DNA from: Apostichopus japonicus
Lineage: Eukaryota; Echinodermata; Holothuroidea; Aspidochirotida; Stichopodidae
Assembly: GCF_037975245.1 (NCBI RefSeq)
Contig: NC_092580.1
Location: 28,485,501-28,549,500, forward strand
Length of the DNA: 64,000 bases
Reading direction: 5' to 3'
Position numbers and translations under genes: made by a program. Position 1 is the first letter of the stretch; every line of letters starts with the position of its first letter. Shown here in pieces: positions 41,001-54,235 of this stretch. Below the pieces are notes generated by a model that was not told where the DNA came from, did not search any database, and saw only the letters and a list, made by a program, of their open reading frames with translations.

Positions 41001-44000
41001 ATTTACATTCAACTTTTATAATCAGGTCTTCTTAGTTTTACAACTTGTCTTTTAGCTACATTTATTGCCTGTAAAGCAAACCAATGACTCTACCTCAACA
41101 ATCCCAAGTTATACTGGGAAGTGGCTTGGCCAGCCACACAGTTAGCCTGTTCCATGCACTTCTTGGCCTTCTTTAGATATCCCTCTGCCTCCTCTGTATT
41201 TCGATCATAAGCTGCCATGTTTCCCAGCTGGTACAAAATACGACCTAAACAAAAAATGAAAAATGTACAGAGAAGACTAAAAGTCACTCAAAGGTCAAAA
41301 CAGAAATACTTGCATACAAGATAAGGGATTCTATTGATGTGTTGAATTGAATGATGGCTACTTTTCTTTAATAGTAATATCAGTATACAGCTCTGTGCAG
41401 AAGATATTAATACCAATACATTCTGTCCACAAGTAGTGACAAAGGGGAAGAATTTCCGCTAAAGTGTATAATTTTTAGGATAACCTGGATACTGCAAGCA
41501 TCCATATGAAATAATAAACTGACTAAACAAGTGAGATATGAGCTATGTATGTTATGAAATAAGTGAAGCAGTGTTTTGTATTATTTAAACTGACATTTGA
41601 ACCAGTGGCGGAGCGTCCATACAGTCGGGGGGGGGGGGGGGCGGATGCCCCCTGACGGACTCAAGTGGACTGCTGACGCCCTTTTCAGCTTTTACCACTT
41701 GTTACGTATTCTCGATTATTGACTTTTTTATTGCACTCTCATCTACCTATTGACATTTGTCACATTTTGTTGGCGATGACACCTCTTTATTCTTCATTTA
41801 TATGCAACTTAGCAAGGCCAGGAAAGGGTCATTTCCGGCGATCTATGGAGTATCTTTTTTCAAAAAAAATTCTGTACGCTCCACGCCAACCTGTGGTGGC
41901 GCTCCGCTTAGATAGCGCCCCGACAGACCATTTTTGCCCCTCCTGACCAATACCCCTAGCTCCGCCACTGATTTGAAAAAAACCTATTTGCAACAAGACT
42001 AACGACTTTTTACCTTGAATTTGCAGCATCTCCTTATAGCTGTTGTCACTCTGCCCAAGGCACATGTTATCGACCGTTGCTAGGGCCTTCTTGTACCAGG
42101 TTCGGGCCGTTCCCTTGTGAAGTTGATACAGAGACAAGTTGCCTAATGCCTCCTGAACCTTGATCAAGAGAAATTGCTCTTTGGTGTTCAACGGGAAGAA
42201 CTATACAAATGTCAAAAGAAAAAGAAACTTATTAAACTCTTTTTCAAATGAATACAAAGGAAAACCTGCTATCTACACCTGATGTGTAAGACATGACATC
42301 ACATAAAGAAACTTGTCATTTTCTCAAGAAAAAATTAAATCAGATTTAAAGTTGCATTTTCAGTGAACACAGTCTGGTGGTGTCATGCAGAGTGGTTGAA
42401 TGGAAAGAAAGTGTCCATGAAAAATGTCATTTGTTACCATAATTTACCGAAACGTAACCAGAATTGACAGGGGAAAACTTTAAGAGGTTTGCCAATGAAA
42501 TGTAATAATGAAATAAATGCAAAACAGGATGACAGTCAAAGTCATGTTTCCGTTTTCTGAAAAAAAGGAGGCGTGAAACTTACCCTCAAAACTTCTTGAT
42601 AAGCTAGCTGCAGAACTTGAGCAGCCTGTGTAAATATGGATCGTTCAGCCAGAAATTTGCCAGCATAAAAGGCCACAACTGCTGGTTGACTGCGTATTGC
42701 TTCTGAATTCAGGCTGGACATGGAGACATCTGCATGTTTAGGTAAAAACAGAGATAACTACTTTGCATATGTACTAGGTACTGATAATAACATGTAAATA
42801 TCCACCTGTCAAAATTGGCAAAGATTTGTATTCCACGGTTGAAAATCATTCACTACATCCAAAGGTTAAATTCAGGAAAAGAGAAAAGGAGTTTTGTGTT
42901 CAACTCAAACTTCCTCTTGATTTTTCTTTGGGGAGAAATATGTTTGTCAAACATGGCATGCATGATAAATACTATGGTTTAAAATATCTATCTTGTATCA
43001 CCAAGCAACATACTAAGCAGACTAGCCAAATTACTACACAATTGCAAAACAACTAAAAGACACTTGCGCAGATGAGAAGACAATGCATTCTGCTCGATAA
43101 GAAAGTCAATAATCATTAAACTTGCTATGTAAAGAAATTTACACTAAGGTAAATCCCACTTCACCGAACTTCACGTAGGGCTTTAAAGAAGCAATGACTG
43201 TCCCTTGTTTTTTTTTATATACTCACCATCATCATCTTCGTCCTCACTATTATCGTGGGCTTCTGTGGTCGGTGATGTCCTGAGAACACCTTCCTTCATC
43301 TCACTGTGTTTCTCTCTTACTTGGTTTCCAGCCTTTGCATCTGCCTCAGCCCCTCCATCTGCAGACCCTGCTGTCTCTGATAATTCATCCGTTGTTTCGT
43401 TTTCACGTTTGCGTATTTGATCTCGATCCATTCCGGGATCACCGATAAGCTTCTCCTGGCTTCCTGTCTCAGATATATCTGTTCGTTCTTTATGGTCAGA
43501 TAGAGCGCCCTCTGGCCTAGTCTCTCCAAGCATCTCCTTCTGTAACAGATTAGCTTCCTCACCCTCAACAAACTCATCCTTTACTAACTTCTGGGTCTTT
43601 TCCAAACCACTTGGTTCCTCGTTGATAGTCACATGGTATCCCATGTCATCTTCCTGTTCGTCATAGCCAGACAAGCTATTGTAATCTTTTCCTAATGCAG
43701 GAAGGCCGTAGGCGTCCACCTTTGAACTTACATTACTACCGCTCCCTTCGTTCGTTTTCCATCCGTGCGATGTATTCAATTTGTGGTCAGCTTCTTTAAG
43801 TTCTATCTCTCTCATAGCATGAATGACGCTTTCTAGCTGCGTATCGTTGCTGGCCAAGGAATCCAGGTCGCTGCACAACGAATCTGCCTCCGAGATATTT
43901 CCCGACTGCCACCAACCCACGCTCTCTGCTGGAACTGAATCGTTCTCGCCTTCTCCAGAGATGGCAGCACTCACCATATTGATGAGGGAGGCCACTACGT

Positions 44001-47000
44001 CTATATCTTCTTCTGAGAGCCTTCTCCAGTAATGTAAAAGGTCGTTGGAAAGGGCGACCGTTTGTGGAGCACCGCCGTACAAAGTGATAAACATTCTTAT
44101 GGAAGAAGTAGAAGGACATTCATAAGTATATTCAGGAAATTAAGGAAATAATTTAAAGTTTTGTGGGCTTTGAATTTCATCTCTCATAAAGTACTATTGT
44201 TATTGTGGACAAAAGCTGCTATACATCTTTGCACATTTTCACATATCATTTTAATTTGGGATACCTGATCAATTATTTAAAGAAAACTTGAATCATGAAT
44301 TTATCATTTCAATTCTTTCAAAAATAGCTACAGTACCACTTTCTTCTAGACTCACCAAAAGTGAGTGCAATTGTATGGAGCAAATATTCAAGTGAAGACT
44401 ATGCCAAATTTTAAAATATCTGAATCCAAAATATACACAGGTCATAACTGCTGATCCATATAATACGTAGCTGTAAACTAGAAAAAAACCTTTGAGGCTT
44501 GCTTCCCAAGCCAAGTTTTCCACATCATTACAACTGCTTTACCTAAATTATATTGGTAGTTTGTTTCGAAAAATAATCTCACAACATTTAAAATATTACC
44601 TCAAAAGATGATGTCACACACCATGTTGTATTGACATTTAACAAAAGTAATGAACATTCATTCAATTATATTTGCAATTTACATCTTACTAGTATAAACC
44701 TCACCTAGATTTTTGCCACTTGCAGTAAAAATGCCATTTTTTTTCTGAATACAATAAGGATAAAAAATGTGTAAACACAATTTAACAACAACATATGACA
44801 ACAGGTGTTACTTACTCTGGTTTCATTATTTCTCTCTGGAGTTTTTGCCAATTTTCACATTGTCGATAATGGTACGGCAACTCTTTGGCTTTGCGTTGGC
44901 TGTGTGGCAACTGCTGGAAGAAACTAGCTAGTATTTCATGGAACAAAAACTTTCTCCCCATTCCAGAATTTGAGACAAGATAAGATGTTGGCTCTACTTT
45001 TCTCTTTGCAGGTGAGCTAAGACCAGACACCACTCCTACAAAAGAAGCATAACCGGAAAATACAACAGATACATGTTATGGAATAATGCTAATACCAGAC
45101 TCTGCTTCTGAAGTATACATAACATTGCTATTCCAGTATGAGAATATGACAGTACGTGAATACCCTATGAAGAACCCTACGAAGGAAAGGAGCACATGTC
45201 CTAAGTCCATAAACTTGCCATATTCTTCAAAAGCTAGCATTTATATGAAGTTATTGTGTAACTTGTGAAGAATCCAAACATCCTCCTAATCGAACACTGA
45301 GATATGTTTATAATTGTTTCTTTGATAAAACAACAGCAAAATAGGTCATATATTTCATACAGTGTATAGGAAATATTCACACATCTCTTACATAGGCACA
45401 CAACCTAACTCGGAGCAAAGTGTGTACAGCAGCTGGTTTGCATTTCATGACTAACATAACATAAACATATTCCTTTGCACATAATCTTCCCTCAACTTAC
45501 TGGTGCAAAATACTTTATAATCTCTGTGACATACTTCTTCAACGCCCAAGCAGGAACAAATTCCCTCTGGTATGATCAGGGTGAAGATGGGGGGGAGGGG
45601 GATAGTGACTAACTAACTTTAACGACTAATAACGATAACAGTTATTGTTAAAATGTAAAAACGAGGAAGGTGATTTCAACAAGCTCCAAAATATGACGAT
45701 CAAAACCCCCATTAAAACTAACCCAAGAGGAAATACTCCACAGCTTCTCTCAAATGTTGATGGCAAAATTTCAGTAATCCACCTGGCCTTTCTACCAGAG
45801 TGTCAAAGGTCGCTGACCTGAAGAGTGCAAAGTCAAACTGTGTGACCTCTGCCTCCTTTGTGTAACCAAACATGTTAAGAAGCTTTAAGATATCTCCCTC
45901 TGTCAGTCCTTCCCTGGAGCAGGCGATGAGTCTTAATGTGTCAGCAACCCATCCATCAAACTCTAAGGGAAATGTAAAAAAAAACAATAATGTAGGTCAT
46001 TAGTTTTTACTCAAACTTCTTAAAGCAAAAAGAGATGCTTCAAGTTTCCAAATTTATTGTCCAGGAGGTTCCCCCACCCCCCCCCCCCCTCCAGATTAGT
46101 CCCAGATGTTGAGGAGGCTTAAGTTTACAGACATTTAAGATTCTCTGTTGGACAGAGCTAGTAAAGCAAACGTGAAAAGTTGACCATAACTGACACTGTT
46201 AATATCTCTTAACATATTTTTGGACAAAGGAGATGACCGTTAAAATCATACCTTGAGAAGTTTTAACAATGTTACAATGTTTGTAGTCAGTCTGACTGAA
46301 GGTGGTCGTTGCTGATGGATAATTAAGCATGACATAACACCTATTAAATTCAGTGTTTGTTAACTAAATTCATTAGCATGTCACTAATGCACCACTTCAG
46401 ATTAACCCCTGGGTGCAGAGAGGCAATTGAGGTAAAGCATCTTGTCCAAGGACACAACGTAATGAACTAGGCAGGAATCGAACCAGCAATCCTTGGATCA
46501 CAAGTCAGAAGCCTCGGCCAATTGTCCACCACGCTCTCACGCTACGGTCGATTGTTTACCTGAAGCAGTGGTTCTGCCGGATGAAGCATCCATTCTGCCG
46601 GCTCTCGTCCATCCGTAGTCTTTGGTCCATCTGATGATAACTAGTCTCCAGAGGTCCCTGAAAGTGCTGGCACTGGTGTACTGCTCCAAACATTCCTCCA
46701 CTTTCATGTAGGTGCCAAAGAGTTTAAGTTCATTGGCTACAATGGAGAGGAACAGAGGCTTGGAGCTCAGCTTGGCATTCACGATGGCTTCCAGATGCTG
46801 CTTGTTCAAGCATTTGCAATGTAACGCAAGCAGCTGTTCCAGAACTGTGGCTTTGTCTGTGGTGTCATTAAAGAGGGGGACAATGTGGAATGTGTTGTCT
46901 GTCCTTTGCGTGAGGGCTTTGAAGGTCAGGTCAGAACGGATGGTCGTGGTGATGATTTTACAGTGGGATGGAAGGATATCAGGCAGCCAAATCAGTTCTT

Positions 47001-50000
47001 TCACCTAAAAGGAAAAAGCAAACAATAACATGTGTATGGAAATCAAAACTTTATCAGGAGAAAATAAAACTAATGACAAGACTGGTGCGTAAGTTCACTA
47101 TCTAACAGAATGACTCGATATGAATATTTGTTGTGTTTTAAATATTAATCACTGATGCATCTGTCAAAGTGGCTGGAAGATAAGCCTAGCAGATAGATTT
47201 TTAAGTTGTATCCTCAGAACACACATCAACAGGAAAACCCTATCTTGGGGTTTTTCTATGGACATGCATTATTTGCAATCTTCCTATGTAGATTGTGCAA
47301 AAAAGATTCATTTTAACTTAAAATGGATTTTTGCATTCAGGCAAAAAGAAGATTTACATGACACAATGATTGTAAAATAAATTGTGAGTACTGGGCCAAT
47401 GGATATTCCAAACTACTTGTGAAAGGAAGGCTGAACTTTATGATGTCATCTCTTTAGACTAGTGGCCATTTTAGCATATCTACCAGGTTTTAAAGGCCAT
47501 TATATAGTCCCCTTAAAGAAAGCTGACCCTCTTGGCAATCTGGGAGGGTAGCTTTGGTTACTTTTCACAAGAGAGAAAGAGGATGTCTTGAAAGCCCTAC
47601 ATTATTCTAAACTACTAACAATAAACTTTTGCTTGAAGTTACCCCAGACTATTTGCTCACTTTGAATTTTCTGTTTCTAGAGCCAAATATTTTTCTATCA
47701 TCCAGATAAGTCATTACTTACTTGGTGCTTTGAGAATCCCAAGGTACCTCCCAATTCATCTAATCCATCTAAGATCAAGATGCATGGCGTGGATTCGATG
47801 GTAGCCACAAATGCTTCACAGACCTCGTGGAAGCTGGACAAATCTTCAGAAGTCATATCAGAGGAAACTTCTATAACAACAAAAATAAATTGAAAATTTA
47901 ATTACTTTATAGTAACTTTTTTTCACTATTTCAATAGATGGTTTAACACTTTCCATTTTTATTTCTCTCTATTTCTCGCCCTGGCTAAAAGACAACTTTG
48001 AGTAAAAAAGCCTTACCTCTTCATTTCTCCTCCGATGTATTATCTTTACTGTAAAATTAAACTCAAAAACTACATGACTGAAAAAAAAAACCAACACCTG
48101 TAGTTTTCTCTTTAATAATTTTGTTTTGTTGCTGTCATCTTTCTTTATAATATTTCTCTTAGGCTTCTTCTTATAAAAATTCACGCACCAATTATAAGAA
48201 ACAAAGATCTCTGCAATGTGGTCTAGCTGCTAAATTGAATATACGTATGAAACTCACCGACTGGCTTCCCCCTCAGTTCCCATATTGTTCTTCTCATGTA
48301 CTGGACAATGTCTCTACTGAATGTACTACTACCAACATAGTGAGCAATAATTTTAATACTGGTATACTCTGCTGAGAACTTCTTCACCCAGTTAGCCACA
48401 ATGGCTGACTTGCCACAGCCTCTGCCTCCTATCAAGGTGATGATTCCTGTTGGACCCTCACTACCCAAAAAGAAAAGAAAGAAAAAGAATAAGTCATATA
48501 TGCCTTTCCAGATGAAGAGGCATGTTGAGAGGACATGAAGTTGACAAAAAAAAGAAGACAAAAGAAGAAGAAAACCAGAATATGCCTGACTAGAGCATCA
48601 AAAACAAATTAGCTTAATTTGACAGACAGACAGACATGTAGACAACCACCAAGGCAAAACGATAAATTATGACTGTTCCACTGTCTATCCACTATTGATA
48701 TGAAAGTGGGGTTAATTAATGTAAACTTGACAATTTATAGGTTCCACAAAACTTTATTGACTTTTAAAATCAAATCATAAATCATTACAAACCAGGAAAT
48801 CTCTTGGATCAAGATTATTCAGATTATAAACCAGGTCTGAAATTAGCAGATATCAAATTCTCATCTCAAATTATTTTTTAAGGGCAAGTCTTACCGATCT
48901 GTTATGATGGGACTGTTGTCTTGTTTAATAACCTCTTCGGGGAACAGCTCCAGGGCATGTCGGTTCAAGGTCTGAAATAGATTGTCTGTCGCCGGAGTAG
49001 GAACAAATACTCTTCGTCTGGTCTCGGCCAGGGATTCCCCTAAAGCCCACTCGTTGAACTGTTCACCAGCTGCAATGGTTCAGGCATTGATAAGGATTTA
49101 TGCAACAGTACTAAATGATATCTACATTCCATTGTAATAATGCACAAATGTTGTAATTTTAAGTTAACATCTACCAACATTCAAAACCCAACTTTCATCC
49201 TTGCCAGATATCCCTAATCCCAAGTTAAGTATCACAGCACGTGGATCTTCCTACTTAGGCAAAATTGGACCTGCTCAGGAGAGGAGAGGTGATTGGGGCA
49301 GGAGGGAAGTACTGACGCTCAGTATACCTTAGAAAATAAAACAGATCTGCCAACCCCCACAGGTATAAACCTGGAGATTCCATACAAAAGAAAACACTTA
49401 AAGATTGGTGCCTGAAACCTGGAAACTGTACAAGACCTTCTAATGTGAAGTAAGACTCATTGTTTTAACATTAATTATATGAAAAAACACCCACTACTCC
49501 TTGGAAACCTGGATTCTCACGGTTAAACTGTGAGATTTGGCTAAGAAAGATTAAAACTTACTGTCTTAGGGAAGGCTGTCAATACTTTGCATCAATATTA
49601 TGAACCATGGACTTAAATATGTTAATATACAGTAGTACTTACTTATTCCTTCTGGTAACTTCAGCATTGGTGGATAGAATTGATTAATAATCGCCACCCA
49701 GTCCTCCAAGACTTTTTGTCCCAGCTCCTCGACTGTCAGGAATGATTGCGTGTGGAGTCCTTTGTTTGCTATTCGATACTTCAGATCTGTGACTAACATT
49801 TCTGCCTCCTCATCCTCTGCCATGAACACCTACAACACAAAACACAAACCAGATGTACCTTTTTCTACGACAGCAAACAGAACTTCATAAATTAAACTAA
49901 TTACTCTGTCAGATCTTTGAAGGTCATCTGAGGTCAACAGTATTGGTCCATAAGAATTTTTTGACAGTGCTTTCGAGTAGGGTCCAGATAATGAAAATCT

Positions 50001-52179
50001 GCTCGAAGCAGTTTGGGTAGCTATATATTCAGCACTGAAATAAAAACATGCTATGAAGCTGGTATTACAGTGCTTGTTGAAGTTTTAGTTTAAATAGGTG
50101 ACCACTAATTTTACTTTCTAGCATATTTGAAGGCAATACAGGTACAGTATGCCTTTATTGCTTGCAAGACTAGAGTACTGTCGCTCATTTTACCCTAAGT
50201 GATTGATATATATTCATTTCATGCGTAAATCGAAGAAAGCTATTTAATAAGTCAGTATTCAGAGAAATAAATACAAATTATATACTCTATTTGTTCTCTA
50301 CAGACTGAGTTTTGTATGATATCTATGAACTTTACAGGAACCTTTGTCTCAGTTTCAAAATTTTGAAGTTTGACAAACAGCACGTACTACTGAAGGTACC
50401 ATACAGTATGGAACCATCACTGCAAAAAAAAAAAATTCTGTTTATCAATTTGATCAATCTTCAACTTACTTTTGTACGAAGCATCATATTAGTATTAGAA
50501 TACATAAGTTTAGGTCTTACATAGATCTTGCGTAAATCTTAATGTCAAGCCCTCTTAAATTTAAACCTTGACCTAGACAGGCATTTTGTTCTTTGCTGAA
50601 CAGCTTTTCTCCCTCCAACACCTCAGTCAACATAAATGGGATGAATAACATTTTCAACAATAAAATGAAAGTGTTGCGTAGCCAATGCTGTGTAATGTGA
50701 GGTTTAGTAATGCTTTGTACCTTATAATGCAGCGTCCAGTGAGTATCATTATTCAGTAACAGAGTCCCAACTACTAACAAGAAACATTTTAATATCAACA
50801 TACAGACCAACCACTCAATGTAGTGACCACCAAGGCAAATTTGTAGGGAGGTGTTTCTGGTTATCCCCTGGACAACCAGGTCATACTTATTGGTTGTCTC
50901 AAGAATGAAGCAATTAACAAAGAATGATCAATATGTACACTAGAAGAGATGTGTATAGGTTTGGTGAATAGAACACCAATATGTACACTGGAGGAGAGAT
51001 ACATAGGTTTGGTGAATAGAACACCAATATGTACACTGGAGGATAGATGTGTACATAGGTTTGATGAATAGAACACCAGATTTGGCACAGAAAACTCCCG
51101 TTTAGGTGGATCAAAGGCCTACGACAATTTTGATATATGTATGCCCAACCAACTGTATGACACAAAAGTAAGATGAAGTGAAAAATCCATGCATATTTTC
51201 AGCATATTAGAAGCTTTTCATCAATTCACAGCTGAAGCAGATGTACAACATGCACAAGGAAACTGTGGAATAGCTTGCCCCTTGAGCATAGCAAAGTTAG
51301 GCAGTGTACAATAGCCACATTGTTTCACATTGTTTCGCATTGTTTCACTTTGGTTTGGTTTTGTTTCACTTTTTGTTTCACAATTGTTTATGAGTAGTAG
51401 CATTTGTATCAGAAGCATATATACTTTATGATACAAGCAATATTCATAACGTTACCTCAAGTAAAACCTAAAATTATGTACACTCATGTAAACACTTCTC
51501 TTATGTTGAAATGTTACAATAACATAATATTCTTGCTCAAACTATTAAAGAGTGTGCTAAGAAACATTGAAATGTTACAAACCTGTAGTTTTTTCTTTCT
51601 TTCCTCTTGTGGTAAGTCTCTGTATTTGTCCTCAATGTGGCGGACATCCCTGATGTAGAACCTGCAGAATTGGTTGTCATTTCTGAAAGCGGCCTCTATA
51701 ATCTCCAATTCTGTGATGCTACAATTTTGATAAGCTTTCTGTAGGATCCAGTCATGGCCTTTGGCTGCAGCAACGAGGAAGTTCTTGCCGAGCCAGTCGA
51801 AATCGGAGTATTTCTCGCCAGGGTCTACCTCGGATGGCAGTGGAGGTTGATCGATTGACCTATACGTGCCATATCTTTCCCCCAACAAACATATGAAGAA
51901 AGGATGGCAATGCTTGATGTAATCCAGACACAAGGATACAACATCTGCGGCATGAGACTGGTCCTCGCTTATACCCCATCGCAGGTCCACAGGTGCAAAG
52001 TAAGTTCCCCTTTGGTGGCAAAGGGAGTTAAGCTGGGGAAACACATACTTCACAAGATGTTCCCTTTCTTGTTCAAAATCTGTGAACGTTGAGCTCACAA
52101 ATGGTCTGACAGGTTTGCGAAGCCTAAACTGGTGTTGGATTGAATCCCATGGGTGTTTGGTGCCACTGATTGTTGCCAT
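38070..52179 (-). CDS. TTC41: DUF4062 / STAND NTPase / TPR protein, TTC41-like (15 exons)
   Basis: Minus-strand exons: 51583-52179, 49643-49829, 48895-49069, 48258-48460, 47722-47870, 46560-47004, 45723-45962, 44816-45035, 43227-44095, 42584-42729, 42014-42200, 41094-41244, 40553-40702, 39685-39791, 38070-39016; frames join to 1590 aa. Residues ~20-200 form a DUF4062-type domain (PFVSSTFTDF, PVDLRWGI, FICLLGERYG). An NTPase follows with Walker A GGRGCGKS (331-338) and Walker B CILILDGLDEL (417-427). Residues ~739-1028 are acidic and Ser/Gly-rich, probably disordered. TPR-like helices span ~1040-1300 (for example HPGVAEVLNNLAGLL), and the last ~200 residues are basic, Arg/Ser/His-rich. The domain order matches TTC41 and resembles nephrocystin-3 and NWD1. 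The ortholog call rests on the remembered domain order and N-terminal block. The role is unknown; STAND NTPases usually act as nucleotide-switched scaffolds. Confidence 0.88.
41604..41970. mobile_element. Non-autonomous hAT-type element (MITE) in TTC41-like intron 11
   Basis: The 367-bp element has 12-bp terminal inverted repeats (CAGTGGCGGAGC). It is flanked by ATTTGAAC (41596-41603) and ATTTGAAA (41971-41978), an 8-bp duplication with one mismatch, as hAT transposases make. It has no coding capacity. It begins with a long G run and ends 43 bp before exon 11, close to the splice acceptor side of the gene's plus-strand left neighbour. It shares GTGGCGCTCCGCTTAGATAG internally with the element at 58972-59231. 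Confidence 0.85.
46400..46541 (-). repeat. tRNA-headed SINE next to a splice donor
   Basis: On the minus strand the sequence starts near 46541 with GAGCGTGGTGGACAATTGGC. It has an A-box-like TGGCCGAGG and a B box GGTTCGATTCC about 40 bases later, then a body containing GTCCTTGGACAAGATGC, typical of old tRNA-derived SINEs in deuterostomes. It lies in intron 6 of the TTC41-like gene, its head only about 18 bp from the exon 6 donor at 46559. The 3' limit (46400 or further left) is uncertain. Confidence 0.65.
50934..51080. repeat. Three tandem ~48-bp units in TTC41-like intron 1
   Basis: Three imperfect copies of a ~48-50-bp unit (TGTACACTGGAGGAGAGA ... TAGGTTTGGTGAATAGAACA) lie in tandem. The minus strand yields a repetitive open frame that is not a gene. 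Confidence 0.85.
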
Positions 52180-52732
52180 AATGTACGATGGATATTTTTA
52201 GCATTCATCTCATTGCTGTCCATTGAATAATCTCATGAATGAATTTCTAAACGGAAACAAAGTACAAATTATTAGCCAAGTTTGATCATTTTCACATTTC
52301 CGAATAGTCGAATAAATAATTTATGACCACTCATTAAAACGATATGCCCATAGGGTTCTTAATGAGCTATTGTATGGCTTAAATGTACAGAGATGTAAAT
52401 TATAATGCACAAGTACATGTGCTACCTTTCTTCCATCATGAACTTTAAAGAACAACAGTAGCTGTTGACTATAGTCAACAACTACACAAATCTAGACTAG
52501 CCTGTCATGTAGTATTGTAGTTTACATTATTGTAGTCAGCATATAAACTTAAGCTTACTATTCAAAATGGTTCTACCTCATGTGATACACATATGAAGCC
52601 AACGCTATTTACACAATTTTCCATGCGTACCACCCAATGCCTGGCAAGATGGCAATCACATTTTCATTTCATTTTACTTTACTGAACTTTATTACAGAGA
52701 GTAATTCTGCAAAACACTAGGCTGGAATAATG

Positions 52733-53204
52733 TAAGGTGACCAGACGTCCCCGATTTTCGGGGACAGTCCCCGAATATAGTGTGCTGTCCCCGATGAACA
52801 AGTGTCCCCGAAAATGTCCCCAAGTTGTCAAATGTTCAGGAATTTTGAAAATATCCCACATTATTAGTAAAATAATTGTAAAAACAAAATTTAGTCAAGT
52901 GTGCAGTCGCAAAACGGAACTAACCATTATTTCAGGTGGGCCAGTGTAAAGTGGAATATGCAAGATCGATCTAGCCTAGCACTCTTTTGTGAAGTAATTA
53001 AATTTCATCTAAGAAAAAGTTACATTTTTGGAAATAAAATTGATTTAAAAAGTGCTCTTAAGTATCCCCATTTTACATCTAAGCACTTTAGGCACTTGAA
53101 AATTTTCAAAGGGGAGGGGGACACCACCTCCCCTTATACCCCTCTCCCATATCAGTCACGCAATAAATGTCCCTGATTCCAGTCAGGGAAATATGGTCAC
53201 CTTA
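52733..53204. mobile_element. Non-autonomous hAT-type element with perfect 8-bp TSD
   Basis: The 472-bp element has terminal inverted repeats TAAGGTGACCA / TGGTCACCTTA. It is flanked on both sides by GAATAATG (52725-52732 and 53205-53212), a perfect 8-bp target duplication. The first 90 bp hold several GTCCCCGA repeats in both orientations, a subterminal pattern where transposase often binds. No transposase frame is present. It sits about 550 bp upstream of the TTC41-like start codon. Confidence 0.9.
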
Positions 53205-53212
53205 GAATAATG

Positions 53213-54235
53213 GATTAAATCTACATTACTGTATAGTCAGCATGTAATGTTTGACTATTTTTAAAGCAGTTCTTTATCATATGCATCAGGAAAGCTAATA
53301 ATGCATTTTTCACATCAGTTTCCAGGCTTATTGTGAAATGCCAGGCAATATGTTAATGGAGTTTTCATTTAATTTTACTTAAACTTTATTATGGTACAGT
53401 ATTTACACAAGACCCTAGCCAAGATTTCAGACAATAATCAAAACCCTATTTCAAAAGTAAAAAGAGATAAAACTAGTTCAAAACATTACCAGGTAGGCCT
53501 AGGCTATTACTAGTGTGGCATGTGTCTAAACTTAGTCTCTCGTCAGTTTCTTCCCCAAAGGCTTTGGTAACTCAGTATCATTTTCACAAGTTTACACACT
53601 GGCTCAGTAGGCGGCATATGCCTCTTCAATGTATATAGTTACAGGATAATAAACAGATTAGGCTATTGCTATGTTTACATTATCTGACCAAAAGTATCCT
53701 CTCGGTGCTTTTGATAGCTCGTGAAACTTACCCAGATCATATGAATCTGTAATGGAGACATCACGAAAGAGGTCCTCTTCCTGAAAAACTTTCAACCGAA
53801 AACCTTGAACTTTTAGTATAACGGTAGGGGAGATCGGAGACAATTAATAGAGGATTTGTTGCCAACCTTGAAACCATTGCATCCTCGTATCGAGCTCTCA
53901 ATCTTGAACGTTGCGCAACCACCTGAAGTTAGCAGGAACCACCTGAAGTTAGCAGGATATTCTGCTAGCAGGATATTCTGTGTACAAAGTCAACGTGGAA
54001 ATTTGGGAGTTGTAGCGTGTACAAAGTCAATGAGAAAACTTTTTTTGCCAGGGTGACCAGCGACATGTGACAAATAAACGCTAGATTTGCAACAATAAAA
54101 CCCCAGAAAACACTAACTTGTGTACTGTTTCGAATAATTCGTAGCACTGATTCATATGATGGGTGGTCAAGTGTTATAACGGTTTATCATGAAAACGTGT
54201 TAAAAGTGGTAACATTAGTATGTATCTAAGACTGG
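53213..54235. other. Intergenic region upstream of the TTC41-like gene
   Basis: No gene was identified. A short tandem (ACCACCTGAAGTTAGCAGGA twice, with GATATTCTG also doubled) lies at 53918-53980. Some of this stretch could hold distal regulatory sequence for the TTC41-like gene; nothing specific is visible. Confidence 0.45.
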
